Positions 8,581-8,959 of a stretch of 8,959 nucleotides of DNA are shown piece by piece. The notes under the pieces are model-generated. The model did no database searches, was not told where the DNA came from, and was given only the letters and a program-made list of their open reading frames with translations. The stretch lies in NCBI GenBank assembly GCA_016875695.1, contig VGPB01000072.1, positions 1 through 8,959 on the forward strand, in the 5' to 3' direction. The DNA comes from Chloroflexota bacterium. Its GTDB lineage: Bacteria > Chloroflexota > Dehalococcoidia > UBA2979. Position 1 is the first letter of the stretch, and every line of letters starts with the position of its first letter. Position numbers and translations under genes: made by a program.

Positions 8581-8609
8581 ATCGTACGGCTGTTCGTCTT
8601 GCTCCTCAA
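8581..8609 (-). promoter_or_regulatory. Promoter of uvrA
   Basis: On the minus strand TTGAGG (complement of 8604-8609), exactly 17 bases, then TACGAT (complement of 8581-8586). Transcription should start near 8574, giving a leader of about 36 bases with the GAGGTG ribosome site close to the GTG at 8538. It is the best-spaced promoter in the window. Confidence 0.6.
8583..8596. promoter_or_regulatory. Putative LexA (Cheo-type) operator at uvrA
   Basis: On the plus strand CGTACGGCTGTTCG, compared with the Gram-positive SOS box CGAAC-N4-GTTCG: one mismatch in the ten conserved positions (T for A at the third base). It overlaps the uvrA -10 hexamer and part of the spacer, where a bound repressor would block RNA polymerase. 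lexA is not in the window, so regulation is inferred from motif, position and the known SOS control of uvrA in many bacteria. Confidence 0.5.
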
Positions 8610-8721
8610 CGGGCGGGCACTCGCCGTGACGGGCACGGGCTCAGGGCGGGTGGTGACGGGGTGGTCCTGGCGACGCAGCTCGGGGAGCAGTCATCCCGGC
8701 CGGCGCAGCAGCGCTTCCGCG

Positions 8722-8750
8722 TTGCGGCGCTGCGGTCCGGCTTCGATACC
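8722..8750 (+). promoter_or_regulatory. Possible promoter for a leaderless gene at 8757
   Basis: TTGCGG (8722-8727), 17 bases, GATACC (8745-8750). The expected transcription start coincides with the GTG at 8757, which has no Shine-Dalgarno. The -10 is poor (lacks the final T), so the call is tentative. Confidence 0.28.
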
Positions 8751-8756
8751 TGTCGC

Positions 8757-8959
8757 GTGGTCGTGTTGGTGATCGCCGCGGACTCGGAGCGGCGCGAGTG
8801 GATCGCGGAGCGGCTGGCCGCGCGCGGGCTCGAGGTGCGCGCGTGCCATCCGCGCCGCGCGAGCCTGGCGGTGCGCGAAGCGCCTCCTGACGGCCTTGCC
8901 ATCGACGTCGCGGATGCGGGGGCGGCGCGGCGGGTGCTCGCGCGGGCGCGTGCGGCGGC
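8757..8959 (+). CDS. Receiver-like N terminus of a regulator, 3' end outside window
   Basis: Sixty-seven residues are visible before the window ends. The start VVVLVIAADSERREWIAERL, then GLEVRACHP and PPDGLAIDVADAG, follow the beta-alpha order of a CheY-like receiver domain. Instead of the usual pair or triplet of acidic residues after strand 1, only Asp9 is present. Asp50 in AIDVADAG falls where the phospho-acceptor normally sits. It may be a response regulator or a pseudo-receiver transcription factor; no output domain can be seen. GTG 8757 puts strand 1 at the very N terminus, as is usual. The frame is open upstream, with GTG 8661 an alternative start that adds 32 residues of unconvincing sequence. 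The gene is divergent from uvrA, and the 218 bases between hold both promoter candidates. Confidence 0.5.
   Translation, partial: MVVLVIAADSERREWIAERLAARGLEVRACHPRRASLAVREAPPDGLAIDVADAGAARRVLARARAA

Noticed and set aside
8626..8660. Repeated GTGACGGG upstream of the right-hand gene
   Set aside because: Only two 8-base copies in a GC-rich spacer, with no symmetry or promoter relation to support an operator.

Overview
The window is very GC-rich (by eye around 70% or more), densely coding, and rich in GTG starts and Arg/Ala/Gly codons. Nothing in it fixes the organism. The genes would suit a high-GC bacterium such as a Chloroflexota (Thermomicrobia/Tepidiformia-like) or Actinomycetota member. 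Supporting points are an alpha2-type glycyl-tRNA synthetase, a 7Fe FdxA-type ferredoxin, promoters of the form TTGAGG/TTGTCG-N17/18-TAnnnT, and a Cheo-box-like LexA site at uvrA. This assignment is inference.

Layout. Bases 1-1053 (+) hold two consecutive HD-GYP-like open frames, the first cut by the window edge. They lie in the same frame, are separated only by one TGA, and both have lost the metal-binding His of the HD dyad. At 1148-1279 (-) is a 43-residue single-span membrane protein with a perfect AGGAGG. From 1456 to 3641 (+) glyS and a calcineurin-like metallophosphoesterase overlap by ATGA and form an operon, closed by a GC hairpin. On the minus strand follow fdxA (3710-3994, with its own promoter) and a probable two-gene unit, an unknown helical protein (4857-5339) followed by a lipoprotein (4106-4807). 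A 247-base intergenic region with strong hairpins and a C10 tract comes next, then uvrA (5587-8538, minus). Its promoter (8581-8609) overlaps a near-perfect inverted repeat resembling a LexA/Cheo box. Divergently, at 8757, a gene with a receiver-like N terminus runs off the right edge and may be leaderless.

Functionally this is mostly a housekeeping segment: translation (GlyRS), nucleotide excision repair (UvrA), electron transfer (FdxA) and a nuclease/phosphoesterase-type enzyme. I see no mobile element, CRISPR array, rRNA or tRNA. I did not find a clear new multi-gene system. The best leads are the tandem degenerate HD-GYP pair split by an in-frame TGA, the probable SOS operator at uvrA with two unusual residue changes in UvrA, the glyS leader (hairpin holding a Shine-Dalgarno, and a five-codon frame overlapping the glyS start), and the lipoprotein/unknown-protein pair.
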